DNA of 64,000 bases. Source: an uncultured Clostridia bacterium (GTDB taxonomy: Bacteria > Bacillota > Clostridia > Oscillospirales > Ruminococcaceae). Shown one piece after another: positions 25,802 through 34,852 of the stretch. The DNA is taken from contig CANQLI010000001.1 of assembly GCA_947624675.1 (NCBI GenBank), forward strand, positions 124,001 through 188,000. The letters run 5' to 3'. A model generated the notes under the pieces. The model saw nothing but the letters and a program-made list of their open reading frames with translations. It was not told the origin of the DNA and made no database searches. Numbering within the stretch: the first letter of the stretch is position 1; each line of letters opens with the position of its first letter. The translations under genes and the position numbers were made by a program.

Positions 25802-26545
25802 ATGGTTGATGTCAATGGAAAATGGGCGCTTATTACCGGTGCGACAAGAGGGATAGGAAGGCTTGCGGCACAGTTTCTCGCAAAGCGCGGCTGTAATATA
25901 ATAGTTCACAGCAGAACGCTTTTAGCGTCCGAAAAGGCAGCTAATGAGATTCAAGCGCTGGGAGTAAAGACTCATGCGGTATCTGCGGAATTTACCGACT
26001 TAAGTTCTGTCAACAAAATGCTTAACAGTATCGACAGTACAGGTGTTGAGGTCGATATTATACTCAACAATGCCGGTATGCAGATTGCATACCATAGCGA
26101 ATACACAAAAACTCCCCCTGAAGATTACGAGAAAAGCTTTTTGATAAACACCATAGCTCCTATGATGATATGCTATCATTTTATTCCTAAAATGAAGGTC
26201 AAGGGCTTCGGCAGGATAGTAAACACCACAAGTGGTATACGCCTTGAGCCCGAACAGGCAGGGTATTCTGCAAGCAAGGCAGCTCTTGACAAAGTGACTA
26301 TTGACCTCGGCTCAAAGCTGAACGGAAGTGACATCACAATAAATCTCACCGATCCGGGCTGGTGCAGAACCGATCTCGGAGGGCCTTATGCAACAAACTC
26401 TCCTGAAAGTGCACTGCCGGGAGTTGTTGTCGGCGCATTTATTGACGACAAAAAATCGGGACGAATCTTCAGCGCAGGTCTTTTTTACGATATGACTCTT
26501 GAAGAAGCGATCATAAAAGCTGAAAGTATGAAAAGTCCGTATTGA
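25802..26545 (+). CDS. SDR-family NAD(P)-dependent oxidoreductase
   Basis: A classical short-chain dehydrogenase of 247 residues. It has the Rossmann motif TGATRGIG at residues 14-21, NNAG near 92 and the catalytic Tyr/Lys in YSASK near 160, preceded by the active-site serine in NTTSG. The basic residue after the first beta-alpha unit (HSRT) hints at NADPH. The substrate is unknown; it is not linked to a fatty-acid gene cluster, so FabG is unlikely. AAAAAGGAG precedes the ATG. It is monocistronic between its own promoter and terminator. Confidence 0.88.
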   Translation: MVDVNGKWALITGATRGIGRLAAQFLAKRGCNIIVHSRTLLASEKAANEIQALGVKTHAVSAEFTDLSSVNKMLNSIDSTGVEVDIILNNAGMQIAYHSEYTKTPPEDYEKSFLINTIAPMMICYHFIPKMKVKGFGRIVNTTSGIRLEPEQAGYSASKAALDKVTIDLGSKLNGSDITINLTDPGWCRTDLGGPYATNSPESALPGVVVGAFIDDKKSGRIFSAGLFYDMTLEEAIIKAESMKSPY

Positions 26546-26584
26546 TAATTTTCACTTAAAACATTTTAATAAACACAAATGCCG

Positions 26585-26624
26585 ACCCCTAAGCGCATAA
26601 AAATCTGTGCTTAGGGGCGTTTTG
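26585..26624 (+). terminator. Terminator of the SDR gene
   Basis: CCCCTAAGCGCA pairs with TGTGCTTAGGGG across an 8-nt loop, then CGTTTTG. It marks the left edge of the accessory island. Confidence 0.85.
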
Positions 26625-26792
26625 TAATTGCTTTTATATTGCTATTACTACATAGGCACAAAATGCCACTACCTTTTTAAATTCGGCAATAATATACAGT
26701 TTAATACAATTTTACAACTGTTTTTTACATTGATCCCTAAATTCCGTCAGCAAATGATACAATGTATATGTGAAGGTATACTGTTTTAAACA

Positions 26793-27707
26793 CTAATTTT
26801 TGATTTTTATTTTATTTCTTGGATGCTTTGCTATTAATATTTGTTTTTGTTTAGCCGAGGCAACATGTGTATATATTTGCGTAGTAGTAATAGAACTGTG
26901 ACCCAACATACTTTGTATGTATCGTATATCAACATCCTCCTCTAACAAAAGGGTTGCAAAAGAGTGTCTGAACATATGTGGAGTAACATTTTTGTTATAA
27001 TTTATCATTTTTGTATACTTCCTTACTATTTCACGCACAGATTGTTCTGATAATCGCTTGTGCAACTTATTTATAAAGAAGTAACCTGAATTTTCAATAT
27101 CTTCTTTAAACGCTGACCTATAAAGCTTAAGAGCATTTAAAACATCATTATTTTCAATTTGAATAATTCGTTCTTTAGAACCCTTTCCAAATATTTTTAC
27201 TGTATGATTATTCAAGTCAACATCATACGTAGAAAGTGAACACGCTTCGGAAACTCTTGCTCCGGTAGCAAATAAAAATTCCAAAACAGCAATATCCCTT
27301 AATATTACTTTATGTTGAAATACAGTCAAATCATTATTAAGCTGGTTATACGCCATTTTAAGAATCTCATTTATTATATTAAGTGGTATCGTCTTTGGCA
27401 AAATCTTAGGTTCTTTTAAATTCAAACGAATCCTATCAAACGGATTAGCTTCAATAATATCTTCCATCAGCAAAAATCTTGTAAAAGCCTTTAATGTTGC
27501 AATTTTGCGCTTTACCGTTTTAGGTGCAAAAGTTTTATTCAAATATTCTATATACAACAACAGGTGTTGTTTATCAAGTATAGCATCGGAAAAGATTTGA
27601 TATTGTAGCAAATCAATTTTATATGCCTTTAAGGTTTTATCATTCAGGTTTTTATTATTTCGGCAATACAGCAAAAACAAATCATAATACGCATTTATTT
27701 TTTCCAT
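26793..27707 (-). CDS. Tyrosine site-specific recombinase (XerC/D-like integrase)
   Basis: A 304-residue phage-type integrase with a SAM-like N-terminal core-binding domain (about 1-90) and a catalytic domain. Catalytic residues visible are Arg in TGARVSEA, His-x-x-Arg in PHMFRHSFA, His in LGHSS and the nucleophile Tyr in TTQIYTHV. It is shorter than most conjugative-element integrases and similar in size to Xer proteins and to DNA-inverting recombinases. ATG 27707 has AAGGA 7 nt upstream; an in-frame TTG at 27713 is less likely. It lies just outside a perfect 23-bp inverted repeat (27851-27873 and 32246-32268) and is divergent from the bracketed module. The gene is AT-rich relative to the flanks. 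Confidence 0.92.
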   Translation of the reverse strand: MEKINAYYDLFLLYCRNNKNLNDKTLKAYKIDLLQYQIFSDAILDKQHLLLYIEYLNKTFAPKTVKRKIATLKAFTRFLLMEDIIEANPFDRIRLNLKEPKILPKTIPLNIINEILKMAYNQLNNDLTVFQHKVILRDIAVLEFLFATGARVSEACSLSTYDVDLNNHTVKIFGKGSKERIIQIENNDVLNALKLYRSAFKEDIENSGYFFINKLHKRLSEQSVREIVRKYTKMINYNKNVTPHMFRHSFATLLLEEDVDIRYIQSMLGHSSITTTQIYTHVASAKQKQILIAKHPRNKIKIKN

Positions 27708-27729
27708 ACACAAGTCCTTCCGTCAAAGT

Positions 27730-27758
27730 ATTATACTTATATTATACTTAAAAGGCAA
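27730..27758 (-). promoter_or_regulatory. Promoter of the recombinase gene
   Basis: TTGCCT (27753-27758) and TATAAT (27730-27735) on the minus strand, 17-bp spacer. Confidence 0.6.
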
Positions 27759-27850
27759 GGATTTGTCGAATGGCACTCGAAAATAAATACTTAAGTCAAA
27801 TTAGCTGTATACCTTATGTTTGTTAGGATATATAGCTGAAAATAATCAGT

Positions 27851-27873
27851 AAAGGATAACTATAAATTATCAA
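27851..27873 (+). repeat. 23-bp inverted repeat, left copy
   Basis: Exact reverse complement of 32246-32268. The core GGATAACTATAAATTATC is itself a GATAA-7 bp-TTATC palindrome, the layout of a tyrosine-recombinase core site or an operator. It lies 22 bp before the SHMT-like start codon. Confidence 0.9.
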
Positions 27874-27895
27874 CCATAGAGGGACGTGACAGATT

Positions 27896-29083
27896 ATGGG
27901 AACAAGTTCAAATTCTTACGAACAAAATAGTTTGGTTTTAAATCCTGTAGAAAACTTGCCATTAACTTTTGGAGATGAGTCAATTGATAATCTACAAGGG
28001 CTATACATCACTGATAAATCTCGCAGTGAGGAGCAAAAAAAGAATTCAAAAATACTATTTGCAGGAAGAGAAAATTATATTAAAAATGTGCTATCTGTAT
28101 ATGAGATTTGGAAAAAGAGATTAAAGGCTCAAGACATTACTATGCGCCCACAGTCTGGATTAAATGCTCATCTCCTAATGTTTTTAGGTTTAGGTGAAAT
28201 TGGTAGTAAAGTTATGCTACTGCCTGAAGAAGCTGGAGGCCATTTTTCAACATCAAAAATATTAAAAAGAATTGGATACGATGTTATTCATATACCTATT
28301 GATAATGACAATAAATGTATTGATACTAATAAAGCTATTGAGGTCCAAAAAAAAGAAAAATGTCAATTTTTATTTATAGACAGAAGTGAAGGTCTAATTT
28401 ATGAGGATTTTACTGATCTATGTGCAAATTTTAAAGGATATAAAATATTTGATGCATCACAATACTTAACGAATATTATATTTGAACAGTTTAAATCTCC
28501 GTTTGAAATGGGATTTGACATGATCATCTCCACGCTTCATAAAAATTTTCCGGGTCCACAAAAGGCTTTAATATGCACCAATAATAGTGATAGTAAAGAA
28601 TGGAAAGCAGTTATCGAAACATTGTATGATTGTGTGTCAAATATTCATGCTGATAAAATATTACAGGCAGGTGTAATTATAAACAATCCCATGTTAGAAA
28701 CTTATAGTAATGAAATCCTAAGCAATGCATTGTTTCTTGAGCAAATGTTAATTGAACATAAAATCCCTGTTGTTACTAGAAACCATTCACTTGTTGAGAC
28801 ACACCATCTATGGTTGCAGTTTTCAAACAAGGAAGATGCTTATACCGCTTATAGAAGGTTGGAAAAAAATAAAATTCTAACGAATTACCGACTGCTACCA
28901 TATAATTTAGGTTATGGTTTACGGCTGGGGACGAGTTGCGCCACAATTCAAGGACTAACTGTAGACAATATCCCTCAATTTGTAGAATACTTTTCACAGG
29001 CACTAAACGAAGAAGGAGATACTGAAATTATACAAGAATATATATCAAAGATGATTCAGCAAAGTAAATATGGAAATTATTAA
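27896..29083 (+). CDS. SHMT-like fold-type I PLP-dependent enzyme
   Basis: A 395-residue protein resembling serine hydroxymethyltransferase and related aldolases. Shared features are an N-terminal LNPVENLPL segment (like SHMT's ASEN region), AGGHFSTS near 120, the pyridine-binding Asp186 in IFDASQY and the PLP lysine Lys216 in STLHKNFPGPQ (SHMT: THK-x-x-x-GP). It is clearly diverged from the housekeeping enzyme and about 20 residues shorter, so a different amino-acid substrate is likely. The start ATG has GAGGG at a rather long 12-nt spacing. It overlaps the following GNAT gene by 14 nt. The gene is AT-rich, consistent with transfer. It is the first gene inside the inverted-repeat module. Confidence 0.72.
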   Translation: MGTSSNSYEQNSLVLNPVENLPLTFGDESIDNLQGLYITDKSRSEEQKKNSKILFAGRENYIKNVLSVYEIWKKRLKAQDITMRPQSGLNAHLLMFLGLGEIGSKVMLLPEEAGGHFSTSKILKRIGYDVIHIPIDNDNKCIDTNKAIEVQKKEKCQFLFIDRSEGLIYEDFTDLCANFKGYKIFDASQYLTNIIFEQFKSPFEMGFDMIISTLHKNFPGPQKALICTNNSDSKEWKAVIETLYDCVSNIHADKILQAGVIINNPMLETYSNEILSNALFLEQMLIEHKIPVVTRNHSLVETHHLWLQFSNKEDAYTAYRRLEKNKILTNYRLLPYNLGYGLRLGTSCATIQGLTVDNIPQFVEYFSQALNEEGDTEIIQEYISKMIQQSKYGNY

Positions 29084-29516
29084 ATATGATTATTGTTACC
29101 AAAAAGAATTACTTAGATTTATTGTTAATGTGTTTAACGAAAATAATATTGAACTGGAACTGACCCATAAGCATTCCGATTTTTTGGATCCGCTTTCTGT
29201 TTACTTTTCTTTTTATATTGTTGTAGACAACGATGATATTGTTGGCTGTGTTGGAGTTAGAGATTTGGATTCTCACAAAAGAATTGCTGAATTAAAAAGG
29301 CTCTATTTGTATAAAGATTATCATAGATGCGGCATTGGGGGAAGATTAGTTAAAACAGCGATAAAATCAGCAGTTAATAAGGGATACAAATTTATGCGAT
29401 TAGATACAAAAGAAAAGTTTTCAATTGCTATCGCATTATTTGAAAAGTATGGATTTTATCAAATAAATCGATATAATGACAGCAGCGCTACTCTTTTTTA
29501 TGAAATAAAGCTATAA
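29070..29516 (+). CDS. GNAT-family N-acetyltransferase
   Basis: A 148-residue GNAT. The beta4 segment and acetyl-CoA pyrophosphate loop are seen as LKRLYLYKDYHRCGIGGRLV (about 70-89), followed by ALFEKYGFYQI near 126, the usual C-terminal motif. The substrate is unknown. Its 14-nt overlap with the SHMT-like gene indicates translational coupling, so it may acylate that enzyme's product. It ends 13 bp before the stop of the convergent NTPase gene with no hairpin between them. Confidence 0.85.
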   Translation: MEIIKYDYCYQKELLRFIVNVFNENNIELELTHKHSDFLDPLSVYFSFYIVVDNDDIVGCVGVRDLDSHKRIAELKRLYLYKDYHRCGIGGRLVKTAIKSAVNKGYKFMRLDTKEKFSIAIALFEKYGFYQINRYNDSSATLFYEIKL

Positions 29517-29529
29517 AGTTTATTTGCTA

Positions 29530-32226
29530 TTACTGTAAAACGATCGGATAAAACTTTGCAATATTATTCATTAGTTTTTTGTTTATTACATAGTTAGAAC
29601 TTTCAATACAATTAATTATTTTTAACTCTCTATTATATTTTTTATCAATGCAGTCTTTTTTTATGATATCAAGCTTTTGCTGTAGTTTAAGTGAACTATG
29701 ATCATTGACATAAGAGTTTAAAGTTGTCAATAATCTAATTCTTAACTTTCCATAATTATTAGAATGCTGAGGATTATATTCATCATGATATTTACATGCA
29801 TTATTTGCGCAGTTATTGATTATTAGATCAAAATCAATATCAGTTCCAATATTAACGCATAGCAATTTGCACATGAAAGTAAATTTCAGTTTGAATGTTT
29901 CAGCAAATGCCGCATATTCTAATACATTCTGATCTATTCCACATCTTTTGCGATAGTCATCAAATAAATCTATAATAGCTTGATAATCTTCTGATTTAAA
30001 GTCAACTAGATCAATTTTTTCTGGTTTATTTAAAATGTGATTTAGGACATATTCAGGGGAAAGTTCGCACATTCTTAAAAGTACATAATCATAAGTTTTA
30101 TCTCCGTTTTTCTTAAATGTTTTATATGCTTTATAATAATATCCCATGGCTACATTAATTGCATTAGATATATCGCTGCATTTTAGAAAATCTAATTCAT
30201 TTTTGGATGGGGAAATGCCTAAGACATAATGATTAAACAACATATCATAATGAATATAGTGTCCATAAACAAACTTATATGCGTATGTTTCAAATTCAGG
30301 AAGTCGATTTTTTAGATAAACTTTTATAAATTCTAACTTATCTAAGATTTTTTTAAAATATTCAAAGTCACACATCCCCTGAAGATAATAAATTCTCAGA
30401 GCATCAAAATAGAACCTTCTAAGCACATGAAATGTTTCATAAGATCTATTGGCTATATTATCTAGTTGTTGGGGAAGTTTTTTATATAGACTTAAATAAG
30501 TATCTATATTCCATTGCCCTTCATGCATTTTAATATGATTTATCCAGTAGTTTGATGCAAAATTCAAGTATAAATCTCCACTTGATAATAGGCTTACATA
30601 TTTTTTATGGAAATTTTTATCATAGTACATCATATGATCTGCATGAAGTAATATTATAAGATTTGCATCATCTTTGGTTTGCTTGTATTGTTTTAATATA
30701 TAGTATTTTGTCGATTTATAACTCCCTATTCTATCATTCAATAGCCCTATTTCATGGCTGTATTCTGATTCATTAAGATTGAATATTTTGATAATATATT
30801 TTAAATCTTCATATAGTATTAAAAAATTCCCGTTGTTTATTAATTCGTCGAAAGAAACCGGATTTGGTTTGAGATCAAACGGTATAGAATATCTATACTT
30901 AAGTGATCCTTCAGTATTTTGTGATAAAAACAAAAAGTAATCTCTACATAGATTTAATCCGGCAGTTTGAGTAGCAGCGTAACTTATGTATGCTCTAGCT
31001 GTCTTTTCGTGAATAGAGTATTCACTTGAACGGATACCTTGAAATCTATTAATTATACCAATTTCTACATAGGTGTTCAAATATAAATAACAATTTTTTC
31101 TTTCAAGCCATTTTTTAAAAATTTTTATATCAATTACCCCGGTAAAAAGCGTGCAACAGCAAATGAATATTAATCCTTTTACTAGCGGATTATTAAAGTT
31201 ATATGAATTTAACTCATTAAAAAGTTTAATAATAGTTTTGTTTTTGTTTTGCAGATATATATTATAAATATAATATAAATGGAAATGGATAAAATCATTA
31301 TTCAATAATACGTCATTCATTCTGAGCGTATTTACAAATTCTGTGAATCCTTCTGAAGATTGATACTCATTATCGAATCTTAAAACAGATAGGTTTTCTG
31401 TTTTAAGAATCTTGTTCGCCTTCTTTTCTTCAATTTCTGAAATTAATTTATCATTCAAAATATAATTAATATCTCTTGTAAGCAAGAGTACACACCTAGC
31501 ATTGTTTGGAAGACGTATGATACTAGTAATGGTTTTTATTATTTCTGAATTATTTAATTTATGTATGTTGTCAAAAACAACGATTTTATTACAGTAATAG
31601 TTTTTTTCATAATCTCTGAGAATCTGTTCTAACTGTTTATTAAAAGTTGCAAGGTCATAATAAAATATGCCTTTACTATATCGTTTTAGCAAATGAATAT
31701 ATTCTTCTCTTGTGAAAATATCATTAATGATCTTTTTAGCAAGAATGGTCTTTCCGCTATGACCATCTCCACTTATAATGAATAAGTGTGTAGCATTGTG
31801 GCCCAAACTTATTTCAGACAAATCATTAAGTATGTCTTCAATTATATTGCTTTGTTCTTTTAGAGGTAAAAACTCTCCCTTATATATTATATTAATAAAA
31901 CTTTCTATTATTTTACAAACTGCAACTTTTTGACTATAGAGATATTGCCTACAAAGAAAACTGTATAGTTGGATAGCGAAAGTTTTCATTCTATCAGTAT
32001 TAAGTATTCCCCTAATAAGAATTGTCATTATTGCAGTCAAAAAAGCTGTTAGAAAAACACGTTGAAACTCAAAATTCGGATTTTGTTGCCAGTTATAAAA
32101 CTTTTTGCTAAGATACCTAGTGAAATTGTCAGCACATAAATATAGAAGTATTATTGACAATGGAAGGAACAAATATGTTACAATCTTATATAGCATAATA
32201 TATTGCTTTTTTGTATTCTTTTTCAT
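29530..32226 (-). CDS. Membrane-anchored STAND-like P-loop NTPase with helical C-terminus
   Basis: An 898-residue protein not assigned to a named family. Two hydrophobic helices (about 13-28 and 54-68) anchor the N-terminus. A P-loop NTPase follows: Walker A GDGHSGKT at 153-160 (Lys159), Walker B KIVVFDNIH near 212 and a sensor-like CVLLLTRD near 244. The remaining ~550 residues are rich in Tyr, Leu and Asn and look helical and repeat-like, as in STAND signalling NTPases. Such proteins include several antiphage sensors, but no defence role is shown here. Very AT-rich. The ribosome site is weak. The same 23-bp element found before the SHMT-like gene lies 19 bp before its ATG. Confidence 0.7.
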   Translation of the reverse strand: MKKNTKKQYIMLYKIVTYLFLPLSIILLYLCADNFTRYLSKKFYNWQQNPNFEFQRVFLTAFLTAIMTILIRGILNTDRMKTFAIQLYSFLCRQYLYSQKVAVCKIIESFINIIYKGEFLPLKEQSNIIEDILNDLSEISLGHNATHLFIISGDGHSGKTILAKKIINDIFTREEYIHLLKRYSKGIFYYDLATFNKQLEQILRDYEKNYYCNKIVVFDNIHKLNNSEIIKTITSIIRLPNNARCVLLLTRDINYILNDKLISEIEEKKANKILKTENLSVLRFDNEYQSSEGFTEFVNTLRMNDVLLNNDFIHFHLYYIYNIYLQNKNKTIIKLFNELNSYNFNNPLVKGLIFICCCTLFTGVIDIKIFKKWLERKNCYLYLNTYVEIGIINRFQGIRSSEYSIHEKTARAYISYAATQTAGLNLCRDYFLFLSQNTEGSLKYRYSIPFDLKPNPVSFDELINNGNFLILYEDLKYIIKIFNLNESEYSHEIGLLNDRIGSYKSTKYYILKQYKQTKDDANLIILLHADHMMYYDKNFHKKYVSLLSSGDLYLNFASNYWINHIKMHEGQWNIDTYLSLYKKLPQQLDNIANRSYETFHVLRRFYFDALRIYYLQGMCDFEYFKKILDKLEFIKVYLKNRLPEFETYAYKFVYGHYIHYDMLFNHYVLGISPSKNELDFLKCSDISNAINVAMGYYYKAYKTFKKNGDKTYDYVLLRMCELSPEYVLNHILNKPEKIDLVDFKSEDYQAIIDLFDDYRKRCGIDQNVLEYAAFAETFKLKFTFMCKLLCVNIGTDIDFDLIINNCANNACKYHDEYNPQHSNNYGKLRIRLLTTLNSYVNDHSSLKLQQKLDIIKKDCIDKKYNRELKIINCIESSNYVINKKLMNNIAKFYPIVLQ

Positions 32227-32245
32227 ATTTCACAATCTCAATTAT

Positions 32246-32268
32246 TTGATAATTTATAGTTATCCTTT
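32246..32268 (-). repeat. 23-bp inverted repeat, right copy
   Basis: Exact reverse complement of 27851-27873, 4.4 kb away, placed 19 bp upstream of the NTPase start codon. Confidence 0.9.
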
Positions 32269-32379
32269 GTTAAGAAATTTTCGAAATATAAAAAGCGCAT
32301 CAAAAAACTGCGAAATAAAAAAGTGAACTGCCACAAGTTGTTAAGGCAATACAAAAAGCCTACTCAGTGTAGAAAATTA

Positions 32380-32420
32380 AAAACTGATTTCGTTTTTCGT
32401 GCGAAATCAGTTTTATTTTT
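32380..32420. terminator. Strong bidirectional hairpin
   Basis: A 13-bp perfect stem, AAAACTGATTTCG (32380-32392) with CGAAATCAGTTTT (32402-32414), T-rich after it. No gene ends nearby on the plus strand, so it may insulate the island or belong to a decayed gene. Confidence 0.75.
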
Positions 32421-33022
32421 GTTTGAATACGATAATTATTGTATAAGTTTTGTATTTGGATATAAAGTGGTAATCCTCCCTTTTTAATTTGGTCTGTTTG
32501 ATGTAAATTCTTTATTTAATGAGTTATAACATCTAAGCAGATATTTGCTACAATAGTGAAACTGCTTTCTGAGAACCATTGACAGCAAATTTCACTTTTA
32601 CATTACCAGAAGGTCTGTTTTTGAATTTATGTATATTTCTTGTCTTTCAAGAAATATGTGCACTCTAAGATGTCATTCTCTTATCGGCTAATGGCAAATC
32701 TTTGATACACTAACGAAAATACACATTTACTAATCTTGTATATGTCCTTATGCTTAAAAATTACCCAATATTTAATTGATGACTTTACTTACTTTCTTAT
32801 AAGCGAGAAAAGCCCTAATCAACTCATTTTCATTTCTAAACCTTTAGAATGAACACTGGCTTCTATCTTTCATTTATTATTGCTATATCAATAACGATAT
32901 TGTGTATTTGTTTTCTACTAAATCTCAATTTTCTTCAATTAATCTATGTCATTCCTTTTGTCTTTAATTCTAATATCTCTTTTTCATAATTACTTATGTG
33001 CTAGCTTCTTGAAATTAAAAAT

Positions 33023-33060
33023 CCCTCATAATGTATGTTATACATTATGAGGGTACTTTT
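33023..33060. terminator. 14-bp perfect hairpin with 3-nt loop
   Basis: CCCTCATAATGTAT (33023-33036) pairs fully with 33040-33053 and is followed by TACTTTTC. Terminator-like, with no recognisable upstream gene. Confidence 0.65.
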
Positions 33061-33415
33061 CTATTGTACTTTTTAGGACTTGTTCTATTTTTGTTATATA
33101 ATTTATTTGTTATGATAACCCTATCATCTTTAATGAGCTTATAAATCAGATAAACCTAAAAAGATAGCTTTTGAAAAAGAGTGCCAGTCGATAAGATATA
33201 ATTCATATACGATGTAGACAGTTTCAATGAATGATGTAATATTTCAGAATGTGTAGGTAAATCTGAAGTGAAGGAAAACTGTAGATTGTGGTAGATTTTT
33301 TTATAATTGTATGCTATAATATTGAAAGTATAAAGAATTACTGCCCGACAAATTGGGGTTTATTTGAGGAACGGTCAGATAGTCAATCGAGATTTTGGAT
33401 GGGAGAAATAGTGAT

Positions 33416-33907
33416 ATGAATGAAAAGCTGCGAAACATGACTTCAATACATCTGATGAAAGAGAATAAAATCCTACTGCTCTACAGGCAGGGAGGAAAGG
33501 TTGTCGATCATGTCTGGACAGGGTCTGCCGGAGGTCATTTTGAACCTTTTGAATTGAATGATCCGCAAGCTTGCGTGCTTAGGGAAATGAAAGAAGAAAT
33601 AGGCATTGATGTGAATGATATTGAGGAATTAGCTCTACGCTACATTACCTTAAGACGTGTGGGGACGGAAATAAGACAAAATTATTATTATTTTGCAAAC
33701 TTAAAATCGGATGTTGATGAAAATATCGTATCAAATGAGGGCAACTGTAAATGGTTTTATATAGATGAAATAAACAATCTTGAAATGCCTTATACTACAC
33801 AGTTCATAATAGAACATTATTTTAATCTTGGCAGAAAGACATCTGAAATATATGTCGGTACTGCAAATGGGGAAAAAGTTGTATTTACAAAAATGCCGAA
33901 ATACTAA
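33416..33907 (+). CDS. Nudix hydrolase
   Basis: A 163-residue NTP-PPase of the Nudix superfamily, hydrolysing nucleoside diphosphates linked to another group. The Nudix box is seen at about residues 42-65 as GGHFEPFE...CVLREMKEEIGI, matching Gx5Ex7REUxEExGU with a slightly altered first half. The N-terminus MTSIHLMKENKILLLYR resembles the MutT/8-oxo-dGTP group, but the substrate cannot be read from sequence. ATG 33416 has GGGAG 10 nt upstream; an in-frame TTG at 33395 precedes that site and is rejected. It is a single gene, possibly still within the acquired region. Confidence 0.87.
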   Translation: MNEKLRNMTSIHLMKENKILLLYRQGGKVVDHVWTGSAGGHFEPFELNDPQACVLREMKEEIGIDVNDIEELALRYITLRRVGTEIRQNYYYFANLKSDVDENIVSNEGNCKWFYIDEINNLEMPYTTQFIIEHYFNLGRKTSEIYVGTANGEKVVFTKMPKY

Positions 33908-34152
33908 AGTTATTTAATAAATTTCCCGTTTATCTGAGGGTTAATCATCAGGTCTGTAAATTAGGCTTTATTTAACGAAAATATGAGCCTATCACATTAA
34001 AAATAATATCCTATTTTTTTGTGATAGACATTGTTTGAAAAAGAGCAAAAATGAAAAATACCGAGATGATCCATACAGGGTTGGCTCGGAATGGGAAAAT
34101 AAATATCTCGACATAAATTTTCTAAAATAAATATTGAACCTTGGGAGGACAT

Positions 34153-34713
34153 ATGACATTATATATCGACTGCTGCGCTAGGGAGAATTCACGCACGCGC
34201 AGATTGGCAAAGGTGCTGCTTGACAGGCTTGGCGAATGTGAGGAGCTTTATCTATACAAAGAGGACCTGCACCATCTCGACTCTTGCGGTCTTGCTGAGC
34301 GCGAAAGGCTACTTCAAAACGGAGAACTTAACGCTCCGAGATTTAAGTATGCAAGACAATGGGCAGGAGCGGACAATATCGTTATCGCTGCGCCGTTTTG
34401 GGATCTATCTTTTCCGTCGGTACTGAAAACATATATAGAAAATATCTATGTGACAGGTATCGTTTCTCGGTATAGCGAGGACGGACGCCCCGTTGGGCTA
34501 TGTAAAGCGAACAGACTGTTTTTCGTCACCACTGCGGGAGGTCCTTTGGACGAACGATACGGGTACGAGTACATAAAGACGCTTGCGACCGATTATTTCG
34601 GCATAAAAAAAGTAATGCTCATTAAGGCGGAGATGCTGGATGTTATCGGCTTTGATGCCGAAAAAATATTACAGGACGCTATAAATAGCGTATCAAAGAT
34701 ATTCGATGCATAA
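34153..34713 (+). CDS. Flavodoxin-fold NAD(P)H-dependent oxidoreductase
   Basis: A 186-residue protein of the flavodoxin-like NADPH:quinone/azoreductase family. N-terminal CCARENSRTRRLAK is the FMN phosphate-binding loop region. IVIAAPFWDLSFPSVLKTYIE (about 80-100) is the AzoR/MdaB-type flavin signature, and TTAGG follows near 131. It likely binds FMN and reduces quinones or azo compounds; the physiological substrate is unknown. ATG 34153 has GGGAGG 5 nt upstream. It is a single gene ending at a hairpin terminator. Confidence 0.85.
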   Translation: MTLYIDCCARENSRTRRLAKVLLDRLGECEELYLYKEDLHHLDSCGLAERERLLQNGELNAPRFKYARQWAGADNIVIAAPFWDLSFPSVLKTYIENIYVTGIVSRYSEDGRPVGLCKANRLFFVTTAGGPLDERYGYEYIKTLATDYFGIKKVMLIKAEMLDVIGFDAEKILQDAINSVSKIFDA

Positions 34714-34749
34714 AAGCATATTGGGAAAAATATATACTACATTGAACGA

Positions 34750-34785
34750 AGAGCTGCCGTTTACAGAATGGCAGCTCTTATTTGT
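34750..34785 (+). terminator. Terminator of the flavodoxin-fold gene
   Basis: AGAGCTGCC/GGCAGCTCT stem (34750-34758 with 34770-34778), then TATTTGTGTTTT. Confidence 0.8.
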
Positions 34786-34852
34786 GTTTTCTTATCCCAT
34801 ACTGTGCAAATCATTATAACTATATTCTGATATGCAAAGCCTAGCATTGCAC

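Larger units (their letters stand above)
32269..33394. other. Gene-poor AT-rich stretch of about 1.1 kb
   Basis: No open reading frame with coding character on either strand. It contains two strong hairpins (listed separately). A minus-strand stretch around 32450-32700 reads in short broken pieces and could be a decayed gene, but I cannot name it. It forms the right edge of the accessory island; base composition returns to normal after about 34.1 kb. Confidence 0.5.
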
